This document shows, one piece after another, positions 1 to 7,220 of a DNA stretch of 64,000 bases. The DNA is from Catenibacterium mitsuoka_A (GTDB taxonomy: Bacteria; Bacillota_I; Bacilli_A; Erysipelotrichales; Coprobacillaceae): NCBI RefSeq assembly GCF_964259225.1, contig NZ_CAXVKN010000001.1; one strand, 5' to 3'. The position numbers were made by a program, and so were the translations under genes. The notes below the pieces were generated by a model that worked only from the letters and a program-made list of their open reading frames with translations, had not been told where the DNA came from and searched no databases. Positions within the stretch are counted from its first letter, which is position 1. Each line of letters begins with the position of its first letter.

Positions 1-529
1 TGAACTGTAACTTATTATCCTTAACGAATATAGGGATACCACGATTCATCTGTTTTGCCCTTATGCAAGGCAGGTCTCCATATTTAGAAAAATGTAAGAT
101 ATTACCAGTACCATATAAACATTTTTCCATGCCACGCCAAATATCTTCAGCTTTAGTAAGCGCAAAGACCGCATCTACGTTATACTTCTTGCCAATAAAT
201 ATCATTGATTTCCTACAAAAATCCCAGGTAACATCATACTGCTTTGCCATTTCATTGAGCTGTACAGCAAAATATTTACGTTTTTTCTTATCTTCCGTAG
301 AACCATATAATTTAAGTAGCTTACGATATCTCTTGGTACGCATAAGCTGGTCATAATTCTTTCTCATAAGACCTACAAGTTCGTTACCTGCTTTTCTGAT
401 CTTATCCGAAAGCTTTACAACTTTTTGTATATCAGAAGAAGACATATCAGTTTCAGCAGCTAGAATATGTCTATCAGAAAGCTTATGAAATTGTTTTAGA
501 GCCTTTTTGTATTCTTCGTCACTTATCAT
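1..529 (-). CDS. tnpB: IS605-type TnpB (RNA-guided endonuclease family), N-terminal 176 residues, runs off the window
   Basis: An open frame of 176 codons starts at ATG 529 and continues past base 1 with no stop. It overlaps the end of tnpA by 11 bases, as is usual in IS200/IS605 elements. The visible part is basic and helical (for example MRTKRYRKLLKLYG), like the N-terminal regions of TnpB proteins; the RuvC-like catalytic residues would lie outside the window. TnpB proteins are programmed nucleases guided by an RNA copied from the element's right end. Assignment rests on position behind tnpA and general character, not on catalytic motifs. Confidence 0.7.
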   Translation of the reverse strand, partial: MISDEEYKKALKQFHKLSDRHILAAETDMSSSDIQKVVKLSDKIRKAGNELVGLMRKNYDQLMRTKRYRKLLKLYGSTEDKKKRKYFAVQLNEMAKQYDVTWDFCRKSMIFIGKKYNVDAVFALTKAEDIWRGMEKCLYGTGNILHFSKYGDLPCIRAKQMNRGIPIFVKDNKLQF

Positions 530-927
530 TTTTCTGCTCCTCGATATACTTGATTACTGTAGCTTCGCTTATGCATTCTACAGTCGAGACAAAATACCTC
601 CTTGACCATAAAGCTCCACATCTTGCATAGAACTTTTTTAGCTGCGGGTATGCTTTAAATAATTCGATAGCGCTGATGCTTTTAAGAGTTCTAGCCACAT
701 CGCAGGGAGCGACAGTCTGTGGCACATCTATGAAAATATGTATATGGTCTGGCATTACTTCAAGTGATTTTATATGATAATTATAATCGTTACAAATTTT
801 CTGTAATGTCTGTTTTAAAGTATCTTCAACATTACCTTTTAAAACCGAAAATCTGAATTTAGGACACCATATGATATTGTATTAGATATTTGTAATGTGA
901 AGCACTGTGATATTTTTCTTCACTCAT
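519..927 (-). pseudogene. tnpA: IS200-type TnpA transposase (Y1 HUH), frameshifted
   Basis: The frame from ATG 927 gives a typical TnpA start (MSEEKYHSASHYKYLIQYH) and then stops. The following conserved WCPKFRFSVLKG block and the rest of the protein are in another frame, so a small indel lies near 868-875. The second part holds the HUH metal-binding motif (MPDHIHIFIDVP, His-Ile-His) and a C-terminal region with a Tyr in YIEEQ that fits the catalytic tyrosine position. Total length, about 136 codons, is normal for the family. TnpA would cut and join single-stranded element ends; this copy should be inactive unless frameshifting rescues it. A sequencing indel cannot be excluded. Confidence 0.8.
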
Positions 928-1102
928 TATCCTGCTCTCCAAGCTGATATTTTTCCTGAATACCTCTACGCATAAGATCAAGGAAGGTAATAGTTTCTCC
1001 TTCCTCAACAGAATAGATACGTGCAAGGTTTTCAAGTTCTATTTTCTACTCCATAGGAATAGATATGTTTATTTGAACATTATTTGATTTTGGCCTTCCC
1101 AT
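920..1102 (-). pseudogene. small ribbon-helix-helix-like protein of the IS605 element, interrupted by an in-frame TAG
   Basis: Reading from ATG 1102 gives a start of the form MGRPKSNNVQINISIPME, then TAG at 1048-1046, then an open frame (KIELENLARIYSVEEGE...) to TGA at 920. The last codons overlap the tnpA start (ATGAGTGA). The short protein, with GRPKS start and a beta-strand-like segment followed by helices, resembles ribbon-helix-helix DNA-binding proteins. A TGG-to-TAG change at codon 19 is the simplest explanation. Function in the element, perhaps regulation of tnpA, is inferred only from position. Confidence 0.6.
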
Positions 1103-1199
1103 TGATTAAAAAGTCCCTGCTGTTTTTATACATACATTATATATCGACTCTATACAAAACTTAAGTAAAAATTATGTGGCTTTCATCCCATAGGCAAGC

Positions 1200-1379
1200 C
1201 TATGGGTTTTTCGCCACTAATTTATAACTTGCAAGTACGATTGGCAATAAACTTAAAGTAATAGAACCACCTTCTGGCTGTCCTGGAACCACCTTAAATA
1301 GTGCTTCTAGAACTAACTGCATAGCGATAAATAACGCAACATAAGCAATCGCTCTAGTGGATAATGTCTTCTTATTCAT
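1200..1379 (-). pseudogene. thiT: thiT (ECF thiamine transporter S component), truncated by the IS605 element
   Basis: Starting at ATG 1379 (ribosome binding site GGGGAGA upstream), about 50 codons of ThiT-like sequence are visible: MNKKTLSTRAIAYVALFIAM, a first membrane helix, then the segment PGQPEGGSITLSLLPIVLAS, which matches the family's conserved GG-S-x-S-L-x-x-L-P pattern. At 1223 the host sequence ends and the frame runs through the insertion-element left end to a TAG at 1202-1200. Only about a quarter of the protein remains, so thiamine uptake by this copy is lost. The upstream TPP riboswitch confirms the identity. Confidence 0.85.
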
Positions 1380-1435
1380 TTATAAATCTCCCCTTTCCAA
1401 TGACTAAGATGACGCAAAGAAGTCACTAAAAAAGT

Positions 1436-1524
1436 ACGGCCTCTCTACGCTGGTATTACCCAGATCAGATGCTAAGGGACAAGGCTTTCACCTATCTCAG
1501 CAATAAATGCGCCCCTGGCAATAG
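1436..1524 (-). promoter_or_regulatory. TPP riboswitch upstream of thiT
   Basis: Read on the minus strand this shows both hallmark blocks of the thi-box: the GGGGCGC...GCTGAGATA segment (about 1515-1490) and the CTGGGTAATACCAGCGTAGAG segment (about 1470-1444, written here with its last bases trimmed). TPP riboswitches lower expression of thiamine genes when TPP is bound. It lies 56 bases before the truncated thiT start. Confidence 0.95.
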
Positions 1525-1625
1525 TGATTACATTACAGAACATTCTTTTTGTCACGTAATCTAAATTTATAGTAGAAATGTTAGGGGTTTCTGTTTATAA
1601 TAGGGGTGTTTAGGAGGATATAAGC

Positions 1626-2816
1626 ATGTCAAAAGTTTTAGCAGTTAACTGTGGAAGTTCTTCATTGAAATTCCAGTTATTTGAAATGAATACTGAAAGT
1701 GTTATCACTTCTGGTATTATTGAAAGAATCGGTATGGAAGATTCAATCTTCACTATCAAGTATAATGGTACTAAAGATAAGAAGGTCTTTGCAGTTCCTA
1801 CTCACAAGGAAGCAGTACAAGTATTACTTGATACATTAATTGAAAAGAAGATTGTTGAACATTTAGATGAAATCAAGGGTATTGGTCATCGTGTTGTACA
1901 AGGTGGTCCTTATTTTGATGGGTCTTGTGTTGTAAATGATGATGTGATCGCTAAGATTGATGAATTATCACCACTTGCACCACTTCATAACCCTGCACAT
2001 ATTATTGGTATCAAAGCATTCAAGGAAGCTATTCCTACTGCAGGTGCTGTTGTAGTATTTGATACAGCATTCCATCACTCTATTAAACCTGAAAACGCCG
2101 TTTACCCAATTCCATATAAGTTCTATGAAGAAAACAAGATTAGAAAATATGGTGCACATGGTACTTCTCATTACTATGTATCAAAGCGTACTCAGGAATT
2201 ATTAGGCAACCCTGAACATGCTAATATTATTGTATGTCATTTAGGTGCAGGTGCTTCACTTTGTGCTGTAAAGGATGGTAAATCTATTGATACTTCTATG
2301 GGTCTTACACCTCTTGCTGGTGTCATGATGGCAACTCGTTCTGGTGATATTGATGCATCTGTTGTAGACCACTTAATTGAAAATCTTGGATATGATATGA
2401 AGACTGTATTCAAGATGTTAAATAAGGAATCTGGTTTATTAGGTGTATCTGGAGTGTCTGGTGATATGAGAGATATCATTGATGCAAAAGATGCTGGTAA
2501 CCAAAGAGCCGAATTAGCTTTTAACATGTTTAGAAAACGTGTTGCTGATTATATTGGTTCTTATTTTGTAGAACTTGGACATGTTGATGCAATTTCATTC
2601 ACAGCTGGTATTGGTGAAAACAGCTTTATCGCAAGAGAAGCAATTATTGATCTAATTAAAGAAGCATTAGGCATCGTACTAGATGATAAGGCTAATGTAG
2701 AAGGTCATGGTGAAAGATTAATTTCTGCACCTGAATCTAAGATCAAGGTATTCGTAGTACCAACTGATGAAGAATTAGTGATTGCAAGAGATACAAAAGA
2801 ATTATTAAACTTATAA
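1626..2816 (+). CDS. ackA: acetate kinase
   Basis: This enzyme interconverts acetyl phosphate plus ADP with acetate plus ATP in mixed-acid fermentation. The 396-residue protein is normal length. It starts with VLAVNCGSSSLKFQL (first phosphate-binding motif) and carries HRVVQGG near residue 88, the FDTAFHHS segment near 147, YGAHGTSHYYV near 176, HLGAGAS near 207 and FTAGIGENS near 325, all typical of the ASKHA acetokinase family. The start is fixed by AGGAGG at 1612-1617. A TATAAT at 1596-1601 could be its -10 box, though no good -35 is seen. It is monocistronic, ending at a strong terminator; no pta is adjacent. Confidence 0.97.
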   Translation: MSKVLAVNCGSSSLKFQLFEMNTESVITSGIIERIGMEDSIFTIKYNGTKDKKVFAVPTHKEAVQVLLDTLIEKKIVEHLDEIKGIGHRVVQGGPYFDGSCVVNDDVIAKIDELSPLAPLHNPAHIIGIKAFKEAIPTAGAVVVFDTAFHHSIKPENAVYPIPYKFYEENKIRKYGAHGTSHYYVSKRTQELLGNPEHANIIVCHLGAGASLCAVKDGKSIDTSMGLTPLAGVMMATRSGDIDASVVDHLIENLGYDMKTVFKMLNKESGLLGVSGVSGDMRDIIDAKDAGNQRAELAFNMFRKRVADYIGSYFVELGHVDAISFTAGIGENSFIAREAIIDLIKEALGIVLDDKANVEGHGERLISAPESKIKVFVVPTDEELVIARDTKELLNL

Positions 2817-2820
2817 GATA

Positions 2821-2857
2821 AGTGAGCATCGCTTTAAGGCGATGCTCACTTTTTTTG
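2821..2857 (+). terminator. rho-independent terminator of ackA
   Basis: A perfect 12-bp stem (2821-2832 with 2839-2850) with a 6-base loop is followed by seven T. Confidence 0.95.
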
Positions 2858-2916
2858 TATCGAAAAAGAACGTATAGTTTCTATACGTCCCTTCAACAAA
2901 TTGGAATTTGGCGGTA

Positions 2917-3414
2917 TCACAACAGCTTTATCTCATTGGCAATCATAGCCACAGTTTTGGCGTTGGTATCAATTTTAATGGTATTGAGTGCTTGATACAT
3001 CGGTATTCTTGCTATGCTTCGCTCAATTATATCTTCAGAACGGATACCTCTTTCTACATCCATTGCCAATCTTTCACACAGAGTCTTTTCATCCGCTACA
3101 AGCGAGACGCATTTCACCTCACAGTTCTGTGTATCCAGCTTCTCAAGTATGGAATTGATGATACTCTGCTCGTGCATCACCCAACAAAAAATGATATTCT
3201 CGTACGCAGAACACTTCAGAAAATTATCGAGTAAATAACAAATATTATTTGTCACCATTGCTTTTGTTTCATCGGTTACTTGGAACGGACTTGCATCCCA
3301 GCACCAATCTCCGTCAAGAAATACGCTATTCGGCAAATCCTGTTTGAGCTGTTGGCACACAGTTGTTTTTCCAATTCCCATAGTGCCACCAACCATATAT
3401 AAAGTTTTCATCAT
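2917..3414 (-). CDS. small P-loop nucleotide kinase-like protein (AAA family ATPase)
   Basis: A 165-residue protein with a Walker A motif GGTMGIGKTT at residues 9-18 and a following helix, then FLDGDWCWD near residue 33, which resembles the substrate-binding or Walker B region of small kinases such as shikimate, gluconate or adenylylsulfate kinases. The C-terminal half contains an Arg-rich lid-like segment (ERGIRSEDIIERSIAR). Substrate cannot be told. Two adjacent ATG codons can start it. Base composition is richer in GC than ackA and azlCD on either side, which suggests recent acquisition. It has no co-directional partner within 20 bases. Confidence 0.65.
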   Translation of the reverse strand: MMKTLYMVGGTMGIGKTTVCQQLKQDLPNSVFLDGDWCWDASPFQVTDETKAMVTNNICYLLDNFLKCSAYENIIFCWVMHEQSIINSILEKLDTQNCEVKCVSLVADEKTLCERLAMDVERGIRSEDIIERSIARIPMYQALNTIKIDTNAKTVAMIANEIKLL

Positions 3415-3436
3415 TCACACCTACAACTTCCAATTT

Positions 3437-3742
3437 TTAAATCACAAACTGTACAATATAGGATGCTAATATGGCTGCAACAGCCACAAATACAAGTCCT
3501 TTTCCCTTATAACTAAAAAATACTGCAACTATAATACCTACACAAGATTCTACTAAGTTAGGTGTAGAGTTAAAGACACCAGGGAAAGTCAATGCTCCTA
3601 ATACTGCATAAGGCAGATAATAAAGAGCTGAATTGATAAACTGAGATGTAATCTTCTTTCTAAAGAAAGTAAGTGGTAGAAAACGAGGCAGATAAGTAAA
3701 GAGTGCCATCACTAAGACAGCTAGTATCTGATATCTTGTCAT
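3437..3742 (-). CDS. azlD: AzlD family branched-chain amino acid exporter subunit
   Basis: A 101-residue hydrophobic protein with three to four predicted membrane segments and the AzlD-type RFLPLTFFRKK segment near residue 21. AzlD is the small partner of AzlC, together exporting branched-chain amino acids. Its start overlaps the azlC stop by 4 bases (3739-3742), so the two are translationally coupled. Confidence 0.88.
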   Translation of the reverse strand: MTRYQILAVLVMALFTYLPRFLPLTFFRKKITSQFINSALYYLPYAVLGALTFPGVFNSTPNLVESCVGIIVAVFFSYKGKGLVFVAVAAILASYIVQFVI

Positions 3743-4434
3743 GCTTCATCCTCCCTTGGAAATAACCAGGCACCCATACATGTCGCAATGAGTGTTGCAC
3801 TAATCAAGCGTACTCCAGTACTCATAACATTAAATAATGGCACATAGGTAAAGAGTGTATGGACTCCAATAGAAATTAATACCACGATAGTTACTGGTAT
3901 TGAATCTTTCATTGCAGGTACAATAAGAGCTAAGAACATACCATATAAAGCAATTCCCATAGCACCTTGCAGGGCTAAAGGCAATAAACCCATAATAAAT
4001 TCTCCCGCAAGAGTACCTCCTACCCATCCTATAATAGGTGTAAGAATAAAGCCTAGCATAAACTTAAATGTGAGTTTGCCAGGTTGCAGACTGGCTAACG
4101 CAAATGTTTCATCTGTAATTCCAAAAGAGATGATCATACGTTCAATTGTGTTCATCTTCTCATCAATCTTCTGCGATAAAGAGAGACTCATCAAGAAATA
4201 TCTAAAATTAATCAACAATAACGTAATCGCAATTTCTAAATAAGTACTATCAGATAAAATCAATTGTACTCCTGCAAACTGTCCTGAACTTGTTAAGTTT
4301 GTAAGAGATATAAAAGTGGCCAGTCCTAGAGGCAAGCCACTTGAGACGCATAATACTCCAAAAGAAAAGGCAACTGGGAAGTATCCAAGTGCAATTGGAA
4401 TACTTTTCTTCATTCCTTTCATTATTTCATTCAT
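3739..4434 (-). CDS. azlC: AzlC family branched-chain amino acid exporter subunit
   Basis: A 231-residue membrane protein with the AzlC N-terminal pattern (IPIALGYFPVAFSFGVL) and the conserved LLINFRYFLMS segment near residue 95. It forms a two-gene unit with azlD just downstream. AzlC/AzlD complexes export branched-chain amino acids (and toxic analogues) in Firmicutes. No Lrp/AzlB-like regulator is adjacent. Confidence 0.9.
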   Translation of the reverse strand: MNEIMKGMKKSIPIALGYFPVAFSFGVLCVSSGLPLGLATFISLTNLTSSGQFAGVQLILSDSTYLEIAITLLLINFRYFLMSLSLSQKIDEKMNTIERMIISFGITDETFALASLQPGKLTFKFMLGFILTPIIGWVGGTLAGEFIMGLLPLALQGAMGIALYGMFLALIVPAMKDSIPVTIVVLISIGVHTLFTYVPLFNVMSTGVRLISATLIATCMGAWLFPREDEA

Positions 4435-4470
4435 ATTTCATCACCACGAGTATCATAGCACAAATAGAAC

Positions 4471-4995
4471 TTAAAATAAGTGTTCTATTATGAATTTTCT
4501 AATTTCTTCTTGATCATCACAGACGTTATAGAATGGTTTACGACAATCAAGTCTTTGAATATCTACTGTACGTAAATCAGTTAATTGCATTCTAGAATGC
4601 GTAATCATCCCATGCTCATCTAGGACTGTTAAGTCCTTTTCAAAGTGTGGATTGACTGGTGATGATTCTTTTTTTATGGATGTACAAGGTATAATTAACA
4701 TCTTATAGCCTAAATCTTTTACAACATAACACCAATGCCCATCCATGAGTTCCTTAGGAAATCCCCTACCAATATTAAAATAAGCCATCTGATGTTCTTT
4801 TGGACGCTTATGGACATGATAATAAGTATCTGATGGTGAACCATCCTTTACAAGTGAACAATAGAAATAAGATAACTGACTTGTTTGATGTAATAAAGAA
4901 CGTGAATATTTCTCTACATCATATAAGCCACTCGCATCTAACTTCTTTAAGTACTTCTTCATTTCTTCAATATTTCCTTCTAGATCTTCTTTCAT
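4471..4995 (-). CDS. PemK/MazF-like protein
   Basis: A 174-residue protein. After a charged helical N-terminus (about 40 residues) the central part reads MAYFNIGRGFPKELMDGHWC, then YVVKDLGYKMLIIPCTSIKK. This resembles the PemK/MazF fold: a beta strand with a start like 'Y-F-x-x-G-x-G', 'E-x-x-G-H-x-x-V-V', then 'x-I-I-P-x-T-S'. MazF toxins are mRNA interferases. The protein is longer than classic MazF (about 110 residues), and no small antitoxin gene is next to it. It could be a domesticated or solitary member. The family call is from motif resemblance only. Confidence 0.5.
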   Translation of the reverse strand: MKEDLEGNIEEMKKYLKKLDASGLYDVEKYSRSLLHQTSQLSYFYCSLVKDGSPSDTYYHVHKRPKEHQMAYFNIGRGFPKELMDGHWCYVVKDLGYKMLIIPCTSIKKESSPVNPHFEKDLTVLDEHGMITHSRMQLTDLRTVDIQRLDCRKPFYNVCDDQEEIRKFIIEHLF

Positions 4996-5107
4996 ATAAA
5001 AATCCCCTCCTACTTATATATATACTTTTAATTTTTTTATATTTCTCCCTAATTTATATATAAAGTTATATATAGTTTTCATATTTTTAAAATATCAATA
5101 TTTCCAA

Positions 5108-5135
5108 TTGATTTATCCCAATTCACGTATATAAT
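5108..5135 (+). promoter_or_regulatory. sigma-A promoter of glmS
   Basis: -35 TTGATT (5108-5113), 16-base spacer, -10 TATAAT (5130-5135), 33 bases before the ribozyme cleavage site. Confidence 0.75.
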
Positions 5136-5159
5136 ATTCACCGTTAAGATAAAGTGATA

Positions 5160-5300
5160 GATTATAAAGCGCCAGGACTTATATAAGTTGACGAGGACTA
5201 GATTAATCGAATGATTCGGCGGATGGTCTAGAGGCATAGTACTGCCTAAGCGATGAACAAAAACATTGAGTGATCAATGAACAGATTTCATCAGGTACTC
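5160..5300 (+). promoter_or_regulatory. glmS ribozyme-riboswitch
   Basis: The core matches the glmS ribozyme: AAAGCGCCAGGACTT at 5166-5180, AGTTGACGAGGA at 5186-5197, ATCGAATGATTCGGCGGATG at 5206-5225, then paired segments. Known glmS ribozymes self-cleave just before the first G of GCGCC, here between 5168 and 5169, when glucosamine-6-phosphate is bound; the cut mRNA is then degraded. The 3' boundary is approximate. Confidence 0.93.
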
Positions 5301-5345
5301 CTTTGTTTTAACGTTTTTATTCCACAAAACAAGGAGGACAAGATT

Positions 5346-7145
5346 ATGTGTGGTATTACAGCTTATTGCGGCAATGGTGAAGCCCTACCTTTCTTAATGC
5401 AGGGACTCGCAAAATTAGAATATAGAGGATATGACTCTGCAGGTGTAACAGTATTAAATAATGTACTTACAACTGTAAAATGTAAAGGTCGTTTAAAGAA
5501 CCTTGAAGGAAAGTTAAAGGATCATGATATGACTGGTCATGTAGGTATTGGTCATACAAGATGGGCAACTCATGGTATCCCTTCTAACTTAAATTCACAT
5601 CCTCATACAAACCCAAGTAACACTATCTCTATTGTACACAATGGTATCATTGAAAACTATAGAGAATTAAAAGATATTTTGCTAGAAAAAGGTTATTCAT
5701 TCCAGAGTGAAACAGATTCAGAAGTTGTTGTTATGTGTTTAGACTATTTCTATGAAGGAGATCTTCTAGAAGCAGTGAAGAAAACATTAAACTGTATTGA
5801 TGGTAGCTATGCTTTATGTATTGTTTCTACAGAGCATCCTGATGAAGTTGTTGTTGCTAAAAAGGCAAGTCCACTCGTTATTGGACGTACTGAAGATGCA
5901 AGTGTTGCAGCTAGTGATATTCCAGCTTTACTTGCTTATACTAAAGATGTTTATTTCTTAGATGATTTAGAAATGGCTGTATTAAAGAAAGACAGCATTA
6001 CTTTCTACAATGAAGATGGTAAAGAAATCACTAAAGAAATGACTACTATTCCTTATGATATGGAAGCGGCTCAGAAAAATGGTTTTGATACATATATGTT
6101 AAAGGAAATCAATGAACAGCCTCATGTCATTCAGGAAACTTTAAGAGGTCGTATCTTTGAACATTCAATCGTATTAGATGAATTAAAAGATGTTGATTTC
6201 AATAAGTTTAATAAGGTTTATTATGTTGCATGTGGTACTGCTTATCATGCAGGATTATGTGGAGCATCTATCCTTGAACGTGCAACACGTTTACCAGTCC
6301 TTACTCAGGTAGCAAGTGAATTCCGTTATAATGATCCAATCATCGATGAAAAGACATTATGTATCTTTGTATCACAATCTGGTGAAACAGCTGACACTCT
6401 TGCTGCATTAAAACTTGCTAATGAAAAAGGATGTACAACTATTGCCGTAACTAACGTCTTAGGCTCTACAATTTCTAGAGAGGCACAACATACACTTTAT
6501 ACTTGTGCAGGACCTGAAATTGCAGTTGCATCTACTAAAGCTTATACAACTCAGTTAGTATTACTTACTTTAATCGCATTATATATTGCAGATAAAAGAG
6601 GAGATGCTGTAGACACTGATTTAATGGAACAGTTAAATAACCTTCCAGAATATGTATCTAAGTTAATTGATGATGAATCAATCTTCGAAAACTACGCAAA
6701 AGCATTGAAAGATAAACATGACTGCTACTTTATTGGTAGAAGTTTAGATTATGCAAGTGTATTAGAAGGTGCTTTAAAGCTTAAGGAAGTTTCTTATGTA
6801 CATGCTGATGCTTATATTGCTGGTGAATTAAAGCATGGTCCTATTGCCTTAATTGAACCAGGTACTGTAGTCATTGCAGTAGCCACTCAGCCTCACGTTG
6901 CAGCTAAGACTATTTCTAATATTCAAGAAACAATCGCAAGAGGTGCTGAAGTTATCCTATTTACTGTAGAAGGACAGGAAGTTAGTGGTGTAGAAAACAT
7001 CTATTACTTACCAGATATCAATCCTTTATTACAGAGTGTACTTGTAGCTATCCCATTACAGCTCATTGCATATCATACAGCATGCATTAAGGGTTGTGAT
7101 GTAGATAAACCTCGTAACCTTGCTAAATCAGTCACTGTAGAATAA
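5346..7145 (+). CDS. glmS: glutamine-fructose-6-phosphate aminotransferase (isomerizing)
   Basis: It makes glucosamine-6-phosphate from fructose-6-phosphate and glutamine, the first step to UDP-GlcNAc. An upstream in-frame ATG at 5277 exists, but the correct start is ATG 5346: it has AAGGAGG at 5331-5337 and exposes the required N-terminal Cys (MCGITAYCG) of the Ntn glutaminase. Length is then 599 residues. Residues 1-235 are the glutaminase domain (HTRWATHG near 72, HNGIIEN near 97). The C-terminal half has two SIS domains (VSQSGETADT, STKAYTTQ) and ends with the conserved PRNLAKSVTVE. The gene is controlled by the ribozyme in its leader. Confidence 0.98.
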   Translation: MCGITAYCGNGEALPFLMQGLAKLEYRGYDSAGVTVLNNVLTTVKCKGRLKNLEGKLKDHDMTGHVGIGHTRWATHGIPSNLNSHPHTNPSNTISIVHNGIIENYRELKDILLEKGYSFQSETDSEVVVMCLDYFYEGDLLEAVKKTLNCIDGSYALCIVSTEHPDEVVVAKKASPLVIGRTEDASVAASDIPALLAYTKDVYFLDDLEMAVLKKDSITFYNEDGKEITKEMTTIPYDMEAAQKNGFDTYMLKEINEQPHVIQETLRGRIFEHSIVLDELKDVDFNKFNKVYYVACGTAYHAGLCGASILERATRLPVLTQVASEFRYNDPIIDEKTLCIFVSQSGETADTLAALKLANEKGCTTIAVTNVLGSTISREAQHTLYTCAGPEIAVASTKAYTTQLVLLTLIALYIADKRGDAVDTDLMEQLNNLPEYVSKLIDDESIFENYAKALKDKHDCYFIGRSLDYASVLEGALKLKEVSYVHADAYIAGELKHGPIALIEPGTVVIAVATQPHVAAKTISNIQETIARGAEVILFTVEGQEVSGVENIYYLPDINPLLQSVLVAIPLQLIAYHTACIKGCDVDKPRNLAKSVTVE

Positions 7146-7171
7146 CGAACGGAGAACTCCGTTCGTTTTTT
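7145..7171 (+). terminator. terminator of glmS
   Basis: A 10-bp stem ACGAACGGAG/CTCCGTTCGT with a 2-base loop is followed by T5; it starts at the stop codon. Confidence 0.9.
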
Positions 7172-7220
7172 CTTCACATCAATAATAAAAAAATGTATAA
7201 TATCTCGTAGGGGTGATAAT

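Larger units (their letters stand above)
1..1223 (-). mobile_element. IS200/IS605-family element (left end present, right end outside the window)
   Basis: The element holds three overlapping minus-strand genes (a ribbon-helix-helix-like ORF, tnpA, tnpB). Its left end carries a 9-bp perfect hairpin (1187-1195 with 1198-1206, CCCATAGGC/GCCTATGGG). The same left-end sequence recurs at 12365-12417. Comparing the two copies, shared sequence starts just after a host TTAT (minus strand, 1227-1224). This fits the family, which has subterminal hairpins, no inverted repeats and no target duplication, and inserts 3' of a short target tetranucleotide. The insertion interrupts thiT. A -10-like TATAAT for the element's own genes lies at 1141-1136. 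tnpA and the first ORF are broken, so the copy probably cannot move by itself. Confidence 0.85.

Noticed and set aside
63..356. Plus-strand open frame of 97 codons
   Set aside because: It lies wholly antisense to the intact tnpB frame and has no ribosome binding site.
5277..5345. Upstream ATG as the start of glmS
   Set aside because: It would bury the catalytic N-terminal Cys and lies within the ribozyme leader; the ATG at 5346 has a perfect binding site.
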